A DNA stretch of 64,000 nt. It comes from an uncultured Spirochaetia bacterium (GTDB lineage: Bacteria; Spirochaetota; Spirochaetia; SZUA-6; Bin103). Numbering within the stretch: position 1 is the first letter of the stretch; every line of letters begins with the position of its first letter. Positions 10,120-20,450 of the stretch are shown in pieces. The notes under the pieces are model-generated. The model was given only the letters and a program-made list of their open reading frames with translations, was not told the DNA's origin and made no database searches. Both the position numbers and the translations under genes were made by a program. The stretch lies in NCBI GenBank assembly GCA_958296075.1, contig CATQHW010000002.1:372001-436000 (forward strand), read 5' to 3'.

Positions 10120-12864
10120 GTGAGCGGCGACCGAGTCGCCGGCGACGAGGGTCGGCGACTGTTCCTGATCGACGGCATGCCGGTCGTCTATCAGGCGTAC
10201 TTCGTCTTTCTGTCCAACCCGCGGCTGACCTCCAGCGGCGTCAACACCTCGGCCGCGTTCGGCTACACCAACTCGCTGGTCAAGCTCATCGAGGAGGAGC
10301 GGCCGACGCACATGGCGGTGGTGTTCGACGGCGCCGGCCGCAACCGCCGCCACGACGAGTACGGCCAGTACAAGGCGCAGCGGGAAAAGGCGCCGGAGGA
10401 GATGCTGGAGTCGCTCGACGACGTGCACGCCATCACCGCGGCGTTGCGCATCCCGGAGATCACCTGCGCGGACGCGGAGGCCGACGACGTCATCGGCACC
10501 ATCGCCGTTCAGGCCGAGGCGGCCGGCTTCCGCACGGTCCTGGTGACGCCGGACAAGGATCTGGCGCAACTCGTCACCGACCGCACCACGCTGTACCGGC
10601 TGAGCCGCACGCCGGGCAGCCCGCCGTCGATCTACGGGCCGGCCGAGGTGCGCGAGCGCTGGGGCGTCGCCGAGGTCTCGCAGGTGGTCGACATGCTGGC
10701 GCTGGTGGGCGATTCGGTCGACAACATCCCCGGCGTGCCCGGCATCGGCGACAAGACCGCGCAGAAGCTCCTGGCTCGGTTCGGGACGGTCGAGGCGTTG
10801 ATCGCGCGCGCCGGCGACCTGAAGGGCAAACAGCGCGAGCGGGTCGAGCAGTACGGGGAGCAGGCGCTGCTGTCCAAGCGCTTGGCGACGATCGACGTCG
10901 ACGTCCCGGTGGAGGTCGATCTGGACGGCTTCGCGCGGCTCGACCCCGACCTCGACGCCACCATCGCCATCTTCGACCGGTTGGAGTTCCGCCTGCTGAA
11001 GGAACGGCTGTTCGGCGATGCCGCGGCCGAGATCCCGGCGCTGCGCGGCATGGCCACCATCGACGATACCGAACACGACTACCGCATCGCCGCCGCGACG
11101 CCGGAGCGGCAGGCGCTGGCCGCCGAACTGCTCGGGCAGGAGGGAGTGGCGATCGCCCTGCAGAGCACGACCGGCGATCCGAAGCGGGCCGCCATTGCCG
11201 GCGTCGCCTTCTCCGCCGCGCCGCACGCGGCGACCTGGGTGCCGTTCCCGGTCGACGAGGCCGGTTACCGGCAGGCGCTCGACGACCTGCGCCCGGTATT
11301 CGAGTCGGAAACGGTGGCCAAGGTCGGTCACTACTTGAAGCACGCCATGAGCGTCCTGGCGTGGCACGACACGGCCCTGCGGGGCGCCGTCCGCGACACG
11401 CACGTCATGCACAGCCTCATCGATCAGGAGGGCCGGCACCGCCTCGACCAACTCGCCGAGCGGTACCTGGGCTACTCGCCGATCCCGCTCTCCTCGCTGG
11501 TCGGCGAGGAAGGAAAGGATCAGTTGCCGCTGCTGCAGATCGACCCGCAGCGCCTGGCCGACTACGCGGCCGAGTCGGCCGACGTGGCGCTGCGCCTGCA
11601 GGCCGCGCTCGCCGCGGAGCTGGTCGACGCCGAGTACGAGGGGGTCTGCCACGACATCGAAGGCCCGCTGATCGGGGTGCTGGTCGGCATGGAGCGCGCC
11701 GGGGTCACCGTCGACGTGGACGTGCTGCGCGAATACGCCGATCAGCTCGGCGCGGAGGTCGCCGAGCTGGAGCGGAGCATCTACGAGGCGGCCGGCGGTG
11801 AGTTCAACCTGAATTCCCCCAAGCAGCTCGGCGAGATCCTGTTCGACCGGCTGCAGATCGACCCCAACCCCAAGAAGACCCGCACCGGCCAGTACATGAC
11901 CAACGAGCAGCAGCTCTCGCGCTACGCCGACCGCCACCCGATGATCCCGATGCTGCTCGACTACCGGATCGTGCAGAAGCTCAAGTCGACCTACGTCGAC
12001 ACGCTGCCGGCAGCGGTGTTCGAGCGGACCGGCCGCATCCACACCACCTTCAATCAGTTGGTGGCGGCCACCGGGCGGCTCAACTCGGAGGGCCCCAACC
12101 TGCAGAACATCCCGATCCGCACCGCCAAGGGGCGGGAAATTCGCCGTGCGTTCGTGCCGTGCGGCCCCGACTATCTGCTGCTGTCGGCCGACTACTCGCA
12201 GATCGAGCTGCGCATCCTGGCGTCGATCGCGGGCGAGGAGTCGATGCTGGAGGACCTGAGCACCGACGTCGACATCCACGCGGCCACGGCGTCGCGCGTG
12301 TACGGCGTGACGGTGGATCAGGTCACGCTGGAGATGCGCAGCAAGTCGAAGATGGTCAACTACGGCATCGCCTACGGCATGTCGTCATTTGGGCTTGCGC
12401 AGCGCCTCCGCATCGCGCGCAAGGAAGCGGCCGACATCATCGAGCGCTACTTCGCGCAGTATCCGAAGATACGTTCCTACATGGATGAGGCGATCGCGTT
12501 CGCCCACGCCACCGAGTACGTGCAGACCCTGAAAGGGCGCCGCCGCTTCCTGCGCGACATCAACTCCCGCAACCGCACCGCGCGCGCGGCCGCGGAGCGC
12601 ATCGCCATCAACGCGCCGATTCAGGGCACGGCCGCCGACATGATCAAGATCGCCATGATCGACATCGCGCGCGATCTCGCGCGGCGCGGCCTGCGCACGC
12701 GGATGATCCTGCAGGTGCACGACGAGCTGGTGTTCGACCTGCACCGCGACGAGCGCGCGGAAGTCGTGCCGCTGGTACGCGGCCTGATGCGCGACGCCTT
12801 GCCGCTCGCCGCTCCGATCGAGGTCGAGATCGGCGTCGGCGAAGACTGGCTCAGCGCCCACTGA
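10120..12864 (+). CDS. polA: DNA polymerase I (5'-3' exo, degenerate 3'-5' exo, polymerase)
   Basis: N-terminal FEN-like domain; C-terminal SADYSQIELRIL, KMVNYGIAYGMSSFGLAQRL, MILQVHDELVFD. Confidence 0.96.
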   Translation: MSGDRVAGDEGRRLFLIDGMPVVYQAYFVFLSNPRLTSSGVNTSAAFGYTNSLVKLIEEERPTHMAVVFDGAGRNRRHDEYGQYKAQREKAPEEMLESLDDVHAITAALRIPEITCADAEADDVIGTIAVQAEAAGFRTVLVTPDKDLAQLVTDRTTLYRLSRTPGSPPSIYGPAEVRERWGVAEVSQVVDMLALVGDSVDNIPGVPGIGDKTAQKLLARFGTVEALIARAGDLKGKQRERVEQYGEQALLSKRLATIDVDVPVEVDLDGFARLDPDLDATIAIFDRLEFRLLKERLFGDAAAEIPALRGMATIDDTEHDYRIAAATPERQALAAELLGQEGVAIALQSTTGDPKRAAIAGVAFSAAPHAATWVPFPVDEAGYRQALDDLRPVFESETVAKVGHYLKHAMSVLAWHDTALRGAVRDTHVMHSLIDQEGRHRLDQLAERYLGYSPIPLSSLVGEEGKDQLPLLQIDPQRLADYAAESADVALRLQAALAAELVDAEYEGVCHDIEGPLIGVLVGMERAGVTVDVDVLREYADQLGAEVAELERSIYEAAGGEFNLNSPKQLGEILFDRLQIDPNPKKTRTGQYMTNEQQLSRYADRHPMIPMLLDYRIVQKLKSTYVDTLPAAVFERTGRIHTTFNQLVAATGRLNSEGPNLQNIPIRTAKGREIRRAFVPCGPDYLLLSADYSQIELRILASIAGEESMLEDLSTDVDIHAATASRVYGVTVDQVTLEMRSKSKMVNYGIAYGMSSFGLAQRLRIARKEAADIIERYFAQYPKIRSYMDEAIAFAHATEYVQTLKGRRRFLRDINSRNRTARAAAERIAINAPIQGTAADMIKIAMIDIARDLARRGLRTRMILQVHDELVFDLHRDERAEVVPLVRGLMRDALPLAAPIEVEIGVGEDWLSAH

Positions 12865-12877
12865 GCCGGCTCCGCGC

Positions 12878-14434
12878 TTACCGAGCGGCGGTTGGAGCCG
12901 GCGTGCCGGCGTCGTTCGCGAGCCGCCATTGCCGTGCCTGACGCCGGGCTTGAGCCAGGAGGAGCGGGGAGAGACGCGCGGCGATCCGATCCCGGAAGCG
13001 TACGGCCGTTTCCCGCCATTCGGCTGACTGGAACCGCGATGCGGCGAGGTTGGACCACGCGTGCGCCTGGACGTCGTCCTGCTCCACTCCCATGCCTTCG
13101 TCGTACATGGTCGCGATGGCGAGTTGAGCGTCGGCAGCGCCCTGTTCGGCGGCGCGTCGGTACCAGGCCGCGGCCTCTGCGTGGTCCTGGCGAACGCCCT
13201 GCCCGGCGTAGTACAGGTTCCCCAACGCGTACTGAGCGACGACGTCTCCCCGTTCGGCGGCGCCGCGGAACCACTGCGCGACTTCTCTGGCCATTGCCGG
13301 CGGGATTTCCTGGTCCGGCGAGTGCTCGACGATGTACCGAGCTTCGGCGTGGCCTTGCTCGGCGGCACGGCGGAACCACTGCATGGCTTCGGCATGATCC
13401 CGGGAGACGCCGACGCCGACGCCGTACATGGTCGCTACCTGGTACTGGGCGACGGCGTTGCCCTGTTCGGCGATGCGGCGTAACCACGTCGCGGCTTCGG
13501 CGAAGTCCTGAGGGAAGCCCAACCCGTCAAGGTACATGATCGCGAGCCGGGACTGAGCGTAGGCGTGGTCCTGCTCGGCGGCGCGGCGGAACCACTTCGT
13601 CGCTTCGCCGTAGTCCTGAGGAACGCCGTGCCCGAAGTAGTAGCTGGCGCCGAGGCCGGACTGAGCGTCCGAGTCGCCCTGCTCGGCGGCGCGGCGGAGC
13701 CACTTCGCGGCTTCGGCATGGTCCTGGTCGACGCCGAGACCGTCGCGATGCATGAATCCAAGAACGGTTTGAGCGCGTACGTCGCCCTGCTCGGCGGCGC
13801 GGCGGAACCACTTCGTCGCTTCGGCATGGTCCTGAGGGACGCCCGAGCCATCCCGGTACAGAAACCCGAGGGATGACTGCGCGTGCGGGTGGCCCTGTTC
13901 GGCGGCGCGGCGGTACCAGGCGGCGGCCTTCGTCAAGTCCTTGGAAACGCCGCGGCCACGGTGATATGAGACGCCGACGTAATACTGACTGTAGCGGTCG
14001 TTCAGTTCGGCGGCGCGGCGATACCACCGCACCGCCTCGGCGTGATTCTGGCCGACTCCCCGGCCTTCGGCGTACATGAGCCCAAGGCTGACTTGAGCAT
14101 CGACGACGCCCTGTTCGGCGGCGCGCGCGTACCACGCGGCCGCCTCCTCATAGTCCTGGGAGACGCCGCGGCCCAGGTAGTGCATGACCCCGAGCCGGTA
14201 CTGAGCGGAGGCGTCATCCCGTTCCGCATGACCCCTGAATCCCCGGTACGCGGCGGCGAAGTCCCCGGCGGCATACGCCGCGACCGATTCGCTCCACGTC
14301 TGGGCTATCGCCGGCGCGCCGCCCGCCGCCGCCAGCAGGATCGCGATAGCCGGGACACAGACTCGAATCGTGCGCTGCACCGGGGGCCCGATGATTCGGT
14401 CGGCGTCGAACAGAACCGCGGCCGGAGCCGCCAT
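12878..14434 (-). CDS. Sel1-like repeat protein with N-terminal signal-like segment
   Basis: About 11 tandem ~36-aa units (xAQxxLGxxYxxGxGVxQDHAEAxxWxRRAAEQG); ATG overlaps the upstream TAA. Confidence 0.9.
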   Translation of the reverse strand: MAAPAAVLFDADRIIGPPVQRTIRVCVPAIAILLAAAGGAPAIAQTWSESVAAYAAGDFAAAYRGFRGHAERDDASAQYRLGVMHYLGRGVSQDYEEAAAWYARAAEQGVVDAQVSLGLMYAEGRGVGQNHAEAVRWYRRAAELNDRYSQYYVGVSYHRGRGVSKDLTKAAAWYRRAAEQGHPHAQSSLGFLYRDGSGVPQDHAEATKWFRRAAEQGDVRAQTVLGFMHRDGLGVDQDHAEAAKWLRRAAEQGDSDAQSGLGASYYFGHGVPQDYGEATKWFRRAAEQDHAYAQSRLAIMYLDGLGFPQDFAEAATWLRRIAEQGNAVAQYQVATMYGVGVGVSRDHAEAMQWFRRAAEQGHAEARYIVEHSPDQEIPPAMAREVAQWFRGAAERGDVVAQYALGNLYYAGQGVRQDHAEAAAWYRRAAEQGAADAQLAIATMYDEGMGVEQDDVQAHAWSNLAASRFQSAEWRETAVRFRDRIAARLSPLLLAQARRQARQWRLANDAGTPAPTAAR

Positions 14435-15177
14435 TACCGCTGCTGTGCCTTCCACGCCCGGTACTGGGCGAAGGTCTCCTCGTCGGGGGGGTAGTATTTG
14501 CCGGGGGAAAGGTGCTCCTGGTCCAGGCGGCGGCGGATCCACTCCTCCAGGTCGTCGCGCTCGATCGTCCGGCGGGCGATCTCGGACGTGATCGAACGCG
14601 GGATGACCACCACGCCGTCGTCGTCGGCGACCAGATAGTCGCCGGGGCGCACCAGCACGCCGTCGACCGAGATCGCGTCGTTGGCGGTGTACGGGAAGCC
14701 GAACTGCGTGCCCAGCGCGGCCGTCCTGCCCAGACCCCAGAGCGAGAGGCCGTAGTCCTTGACGGTGTGCATGTCGCGGATGCCGCCGTCGCAGATCAGA
14801 CCGTCGGCGCCGCGCTGCTTGAGGCGGAGGAACTTGATGTCGCCGCCGACCGACATCAGCGTCGAGCGCATCGCCTCCATGACGATCACGTCGCCCGGTC
14901 CGGCCTGCTCGAAGGCGACGTACTCGGCGGACCGCTCGCCGGCCGGCTTGTCCGCAGCGCCGTCCGGCCGCGCCGGTACGAAGCGGACGGTCACCGCCCT
15001 GGCCACCAGCCGCGCGCCGGGATTCATGCTCCGCAGGTTCGGCATGAAGGTGTAACGGGCGGCGTAACCGGCCTGCGCCAGCGTGTCGACCACCGCGGTC
15101 GTGTTTATCTGCCGGAGCGCGGCGCGGGTATCCTCGTCCAGGACGTGCTCAGGAGTGGGCTGAACGAGTGCGTCCAT
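14434..15177 (-). CDS. RraA / 4-hydroxy-4-methyl-2-oxoglutarate aldolase family protein
   Basis: ADGLICDGGIRDMHTVKDYGLSLWGLG..VLVRPGDYLVADDDGVVVIP. Confidence 0.87.
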   Translation of the reverse strand: MDALVQPTPEHVLDEDTRAALRQINTTAVVDTLAQAGYAARYTFMPNLRSMNPGARLVARAVTVRFVPARPDGAADKPAGERSAEYVAFEQAGPGDVIVMEAMRSTLMSVGGDIKFLRLKQRGADGLICDGGIRDMHTVKDYGLSLWGLGRTAALGTQFGFPYTANDAISVDGVLVRPGDYLVADDDGVVVIPRSITSEIARRTIERDDLEEWIRRRLDQEHLSPGKYYPPDEETFAQYRAWKAQQR

Positions 15178-15181
15178 CGGG

Positions 15182-16174
15182 TCAGTCCGGGTTTTCCAGC
15201 GAGTCGTAGAACCGGATGACGTCGCCCCGATGCTCCGACTCGTTGAACACCATGCCAGCGCGCGGGTGCTGGTTGAGTACGCCGGTCATCATGTACGGGT
15301 AGTCGAATCCCCACTTGAGGTCCGCGCGCATCGGCTCGATGTGGTGCTGGATGCAGTGCAGCACCGGCCGCAGGCGGAACTTGGGGTTGTGCAGAAAGCT
15401 GAGCAGCAGCTCCATCGGGCAGTTGCCGGCGCCGCGCCCCAGGCCGGCCAAGCTCGCGTCCAGCCGGTTGGCCCCGCGGATGGTCGCCTGGATGGTGTTG
15501 GCAAAGGCGAGTTGCCGGTTGTTGTGCGCGTGCATGCCGACCAGCTTGCCGCCCTCCTCGGCGTACATCTGAAAGGTCTTCAGGTAGTCGTCGATCTGCT
15601 CGCCGTACAGCGCTCCGAAGCTGTCGACGATGCAGACGACCTGCACCTCGGAACGGGCTACCAGGGCGAGCGCCTCGTTCAGATCACGGTCGTGCACGGT
15701 GGAGAGCGCCATCAGGTTGAGGCTGGTCTCGTAGCCCTTGTCATGCGCGTCCTTGATCATGTCCAGTGCCAGCGGTATCTGGTGGATGTAGGTGGCGATG
15801 CGTATCATGTCGATCACGCTTTCCGATTTCGGCAGGATGTCTTCCTGATAGTCGCTCTTTTCGGCGTCCGCCATCGCCGCGATCTTGAGCGGCGTGTCGT
15901 TGTCACCGACGATGCGGCGCACGTCGCTCTCCACGCAGTGCTTCCAGGGACCGAACTCGCCGGGCGGAAACTGCTGCCGCGAGTTGATGTAGCCGATCTC
16001 CATGTAGTCGACGCCGCCCTCCACGCAGGCCCGGTACACCCCACGTACGGTCTCGTCGCTGAATCGGTGGTCGTTCATCAGTCCGCCGTCCCGGATGGTG
16101 CAGTCGAGCACCTTGATCTCCGGGCGGTACGACACCCAACCCGCAGGTCCTGCCTGCGGCTTGCCTTCACTCAC
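15182..16174 (-). CDS. DmpG/HMG-CoA-lyase-type TIM-barrel aldolase
   Basis: [62 protein letters not shown] overlaps the aroC stop. Confidence 0.8.
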   Translation of the reverse strand: MSEGKPQAGPAGWVSYRPEIKVLDCTIRDGGLMNDHRFSDETVRGVYRACVEGGVDYMEIGYINSRQQFPPGEFGPWKHCVESDVRRIVGDNDTPLKIAAMADAEKSDYQEDILPKSESVIDMIRIATYIHQIPLALDMIKDAHDKGYETSLNLMALSTVHDRDLNEALALVARSEVQVVCIVDSFGALYGEQIDDYLKTFQMYAEEGGKLVGMHAHNNRQLAFANTIQATIRGANRLDASLAGLGRGAGNCPMELLLSFLHNPKFRLRPVLHCIQHHIEPMRADLKWGFDYPYMMTGVLNQHPRAGMVFNESEHRGDVIRFYDSLENPD

Positions 16175-17280
16175 GTTTCGGTCTCCTGCGCGGATTGTAA
16201 CACGGCCGCCGGCGCCGCCTGCAGCAGGTAATGGTCGGCGAGCACCAGCGCCACCATGGCGTCGACCAGGGGCACTGCCCGCGGCAACACGCACGGGTCG
16301 TGGCGGCCGCGCCCCTTGATCGTGGTGGGATTGCCGTCCACGTCGACCGTCTCCTGCTCGCGCAGGATGGTAGCGGTCGGTTTGAACGCAGCGCGCACCA
16401 CGATCTGCTCGCCGTTGCTGATGCCGCCCTGCACCCCGCCGGAATGGTTGGTGCGGGTGCGGATGCGGCCGCCCTCGGCGTAGAACGGATCGTTGTGGGT
16501 CGAGCCGGTCAAGAGCGTGCCCCCGAAGCCGGAGCCGATCTCGAACCCCTTGCAGGCCGGCAGCGACAGCAGCGCCTTGCCCAGGTCGGCCTCCAGCTTG
16601 TCGAACACCGGCTCGCCCAGGCCGGGCGGCACGCCGCGCACCACGGTCTGCACCACCCCGCCGAGCGAGTCGCCGTCCTTGCGGGCGGCGCCGATGCGTT
16701 CGATCATCCGCTCCGCCGCCTGCGGATCGGGGCAGCGGGTGGGCGTCGTCTCGATCGCCACGCGATCCAGTCGAGCGTGGTCGACCTCCGCCTCGATCGT
16801 CTGCACGCGGGCGACGTAGGAGAGCACCTCGGTGCCGCAGCGCTCGCGCAACAGCTTCTGGGCGATCGCGCCGGCGGCGACCCGTCCCACGGTCTCGCGC
16901 GCGCTGGCGCGCCCGCCGCCGATCCAGGCGCGTATGCCGTACTTGCGTTGATAGGTGTAGTCGGCGTGCGACGGGCGGTAGGCGCGGCGCACCTCCTCAT
17001 AGTCCTGCGGCTTGGCGTCGGTGTTACGTACCAGCACCGCGATCGGCGTACTCAGGGTGAGCCCTTCGAACACGCCGGAGAGGAGCTCGGCCCGGTCGGC
17101 TTCGCGGCGCTGGGTGGTCAGCGCGCTCTGCCCGGGGCGCCGGCGGTCCAGCTCGGCTTGCAGGTCGGCTTCGGCCAGGGCCAGGCGCGGCGGGCAGCCG
17201 TCGATCACCGCCCCGACGGCCGGGCCGTGCGACTCCCCGAAGGTGGTGACCCGGAACAGGTGTCCGAAGGTGTTGCCCAT
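16171..17280 (-). CDS. aroC: Chorismate synthase
   Basis: [65 protein letters not shown]. Confidence 0.97.
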   Translation of the reverse strand: MGNTFGHLFRVTTFGESHGPAVGAVIDGCPPRLALAEADLQAELDRRRPGQSALTTQRREADRAELLSGVFEGLTLSTPIAVLVRNTDAKPQDYEEVRRAYRPSHADYTYQRKYGIRAWIGGGRASARETVGRVAAGAIAQKLLRERCGTEVLSYVARVQTIEAEVDHARLDRVAIETTPTRCPDPQAAERMIERIGAARKDGDSLGGVVQTVVRGVPPGLGEPVFDKLEADLGKALLSLPACKGFEIGSGFGGTLLTGSTHNDPFYAEGGRIRTRTNHSGGVQGGISNGEQIVVRAAFKPTATILREQETVDVDGNPTTIKGRGRHDPCVLPRAVPLVDAMVALVLADHYLLQAAPAAVLQSAQETET

Positions 17281-17288
17281 GGCGCGCG

Positions 17289-18527
17289 ATGGTGGCCGCC
17301 CGCTCGCGCGCGGTCAATCGCGGCCGACAAGGAGGGGAGATTCTGAAGACTGATCTGTCCAACCGGGAGGCGCGGCGCATCGCCCTGGCGGCGCAAGGGT
17401 TCGCCGACCGGGCGCCGGCCGGCCGGATCGACAGCCGCCACTTCGACCGGTTGTTCGATCGGGTCAAGGTCGTGCAGCTCGATTCGGTCAACGTCGCGGT
17501 GCGCGCGCACTACATGCCGGCGTTTTCCCGCCTCGGGCCGTATCCGCCGGAGCGCCTCGACGCCTACGCCTACCGCAAGCGGCGGCTGTTCGAGGCGTGG
17601 GGCCACGTGGCGTCGCTGCTGCCGGTGGAGCACTACCCGCTCCTGCGCCACCGCATGGAGGCCGCCGGCGCGCGTGTGGCGCACGCCTTCGGGGAGCGCG
17701 GCGACTACGTGGAGGCGGTCTACCGGGAGGTCGCCGAACGCGGTCCGCTCTCGGCGTCCGACCTCCGCGATCCGGGTCGCCCCCGCAACCGGCCCTGGTG
17801 GGGGCGCAGCGACGGCAAGCGCGCTCTGGAGTGGCTGTTTGCCGCCGGCCGGCTGGCGGCGTCCAGGGGCGGCAACTTCGTCCGCTTCTACGACCTGACC
17901 GAGCGCGTGATTCCCGCGCACGTGCTGTCGCTACCGGCGCCGGAGACCGCCGACGCGCAGCGCGAGCTGCTGCGCCTGGCCGGCGGCGCGCTCGGCATAG
18001 CTACCGCCGCCGACTTGGCCGACTACTATCGCATCCGCATGCCGCAGGCACGGCCCCGCCTGCAGGAACTGGTCGAGGAAGGCGAGCTGCTGGCCGCGCG
18101 CGTCGAAGGCTGGAGCCGGCCCGCCTTCCTGCGCCGCGAGGCCCGCACGCCGCGCCGCATGCGCGCCGGCGCGCTGCTCAGCCCGTTCGACTCGTTGATC
18201 TGGCACCGGGACCGGACCGAGCGCCTGTTCGGCTTCCACTACCGCATCGAGATCTACGTGCCCGAGCCCGAGCGGCAGTACGGCTACTACGTGTACCCGT
18301 TCCTGATCGGCGACGCGCTGGCCGCCCGCGTCGATGTCAAGGCCGACCGGGCGCGCGGCGCCCTGCTGGTGCGCGGCGCGTACCGGGAAGCGGGGTCCGA
18401 TCCCGACGTGGTGGCGGTCGCGTTGGCCGCGCAGCTCCGGTCGATGGCGTCCTGGTTGAAGCTGGGAAAGGTGATCGTCGAACGGCGCGGCAACCTGGCC
18501 GCTCGCCTGCGCCGCGCCGCCGGGTAG
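17289..18527 (+). CDS. YcaQ/AlkX-like winged-helix DNA glycosylase family protein; true start may be near 17343
   Basis: [72 protein letters not shown]. Confidence 0.82.
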   Translation: MVAARSRAVNRGRQGGEILKTDLSNREARRIALAAQGFADRAPAGRIDSRHFDRLFDRVKVVQLDSVNVAVRAHYMPAFSRLGPYPPERLDAYAYRKRRLFEAWGHVASLLPVEHYPLLRHRMEAAGARVAHAFGERGDYVEAVYREVAERGPLSASDLRDPGRPRNRPWWGRSDGKRALEWLFAAGRLAASRGGNFVRFYDLTERVIPAHVLSLPAPETADAQRELLRLAGGALGIATAADLADYYRIRMPQARPRLQELVEEGELLAARVEGWSRPAFLRREARTPRRMRAGALLSPFDSLIWHRDRTERLFGFHYRIEIYVPEPERQYGYYVYPFLIGDALAARVDVKADRARGALLVRGAYREAGSDPDVVAVALAAQLRSMASWLKLGKVIVERRGNLAARLRRAAG

Positions 18528-18543
18528 CGCGCCGGCCGCGCTA

Positions 18544-20385
18544 CTACGGGGCGTCGCCGAAATAGGTCAGGGCGTGCTCGAAGGCGGCGATGCCGATCTT
18601 TGAGCCGACGATCCGGCCGGGCAGGTCGTCCACGCGCGGGTGGATGCCGCCGTACAGCCGGGAGATGGCAGCCTCGTCGGAGGCGTCGTAGTAGGTGGCC
18701 CACTGCAGGGTGACCGTCTCGGTGGGCCCTGCCTCGAAGACCAGGAAGTCGTTGGCAGGCGCGACGAACTCGCCCAGGCCTCCAGGGAAGAACTCGCTGC
18801 CGGTGAAGCGCGCCATCACCTCGGCAGCGGCGCGGCTGAAGGCGCTGTGCCCGGAGACGTAGCCCGCGAACGGCGGCGTGACGAAGGTGTCGCGCTGATA
18901 GGGCAGCCAATCGGCGGCCGGGATCCAGCCGACGCCGCTGTACTGGGTCTCCGGGTCCTGCGGCTTGCCCAGCCACCCGTAGACGGCGACCGAGCCGATG
19001 TGCTCGGCAAGATGGGCGTGGCGCTCGCCGGCCGCCGCCGAATCTTCGGTGATGACCTCGATGAGTCCGGGGTGCAGCGACAGGCCGTGCTCGTGATAGG
19101 CGGGCAGGTTCGGGTCGGAGGACTGGCCGAGCGCCGCCATGTACCGGATCGCGGTGATCGGCCGCACGTAGTCGTAGTGGCCCTTGATGCCCCAGGCGCA
19201 GATCGCCGCGTCATGCATCGCGCCGTTGAGCGCCAAGTAGAGCTTCAGGTCCCACTCCAGCGGGTCGAGTACCTCTCCGGTGCCGCCCAGGCGGCGCTCC
19301 AGGTCCGGGTGGTCGGTGACGTAGTTGGCAAGGGTGTTCCAGTGTCCGGGCGGCGTCTCCGAGTCGGGACCGTCGGCCCAGAATTCGGCGATGACCCGCG
19401 CCCAGTCACCCCGCATGACGACGTTGGGCGCGTACGGCTCGCCGGTCACCGGATTCACGGCGTGGCCGCGCCCGTCGTTGGCGCCGAGGTGGTTGTTGCC
19501 GAGCGCGCCCGGCGAGATGTCGATCAGCACGCCGTCGTCGGGGGTGAGCGTGGCGCCGTAACGCAGCACCTCAGCAAACGCCATCTGGTATTCACGGGTG
19601 CCTCCGCCGCCCAGATAGGGCGGCGGCCCCGGGTCGAGGTACACGCCGTCATCGACCATGCCGTCCGGCGACAGGGCGAACGGGGTCACCGCACCCCAGT
19701 GCGAGCCGATGAAGCGCTGTACGTTGCCCGGTTGCTGGCGCCCCGCCTGGTCCACGAACAGGCGCAGCGCCAGCGGCTGCCAGCGGTTGGGGTCGTGCAC
19801 GGTGCCGGCGCCCGAACGGACCACCACCATCGGCGGGTTGGCGGGGCGGTACTCGTACTCGAAAGCGTAGGAGCCGAGCTCGTCGGCTCCGTCGTCGTAC
19901 CCGTGCTCGATGATCAGGTCGCCGATGCGGTTGCCGAGCGCGGCCGGGCTCGGCCCCTCCATGCCGGTGTTCGCGGGGTCGTAGCCGAACTCCGCCATCA
20001 GGTCATCGAAGCTGGTCAGCGACTCGTAGGCGCCGGGGGAGTCGAAGTACCGGTTGTTCAGCACGCGGTAGGCGGCGTAGCTGATCGCTTCGTGGCGCGC
20101 CGAGGCGACATCGCCGGCCGACGCGCGCGCGTCGGCGAGCACCGGCCGCGCCGTGTCGTCGTAGGCGGCCCAGGCGTCCCACATGGCGACCGTGACGTGA
20201 TAGAGATTGCGGGCGTGGACGGGCGGCCGGGCGAAGTCGTTGCGGATCGCTTCCAGCAGTACCTCGTTCCAGCGCCGCGCCACGGAGTGCTCCGGTTCGG
20301 CCGCCGCGGTGACGGCCGCCAGCGCGAGCGCGGAGCAGACCGTCAGGCAGCGGCCGATGGTCCGAAGCGGCCGATCATCCAACAC
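18544..20385 (-). CDS. Vanadium-dependent haloperoxidase-like protein (PAP2 superfamily), putative signal peptide
   Basis: GHYDYVRPITAIRYM, AGYVSGHSAFSRAAAEVMARFTG, RLYGGIHPRVDD; GTG start then TIGRCLTVCSALALAAVTAAAEPE. Confidence 0.8.
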   Translation of the reverse strand: MLDDRPLRTIGRCLTVCSALALAAVTAAAEPEHSVARRWNEVLLEAIRNDFARPPVHARNLYHVTVAMWDAWAAYDDTARPVLADARASAGDVASARHEAISYAAYRVLNNRYFDSPGAYESLTSFDDLMAEFGYDPANTGMEGPSPAALGNRIGDLIIEHGYDDGADELGSYAFEYEYRPANPPMVVVRSGAGTVHDPNRWQPLALRLFVDQAGRQQPGNVQRFIGSHWGAVTPFALSPDGMVDDGVYLDPGPPPYLGGGGTREYQMAFAEVLRYGATLTPDDGVLIDISPGALGNNHLGANDGRGHAVNPVTGEPYAPNVVMRGDWARVIAEFWADGPDSETPPGHWNTLANYVTDHPDLERRLGGTGEVLDPLEWDLKLYLALNGAMHDAAICAWGIKGHYDYVRPITAIRYMAALGQSSDPNLPAYHEHGLSLHPGLIEVITEDSAAAGERHAHLAEHIGSVAVYGWLGKPQDPETQYSGVGWIPAADWLPYQRDTFVTPPFAGYVSGHSAFSRAAAEVMARFTGSEFFPGGLGEFVAPANDFLVFEAGPTETVTLQWATYYDASDEAAISRLYGGIHPRVDDLPGRIVGSKIGIAAFEHALTYFGDAP

Positions 20386-20450
20386 GGCCTGGGAGTATAG
20401 GAGCAGCGCGCCGGAGACGGCTACGAGTGGCCGCCTCCGGCGCGGGTAGA

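Noticed and set aside
10042-12279. 745-aa minus-strand ORF opposite polA
   Set aside because: Antisense frame of a clear polA gene; low-complexity composition typical of high-GC antisense ORFs, no motifs.
13061-14278. Regular repeats that could suggest a CRISPR array or multiple small genes
   Set aside because: 108-nt periodicity matches codon-level Sel1 repeats; no conserved repeat/unique spacer pattern, and the extra ORFs are off-frame echoes.
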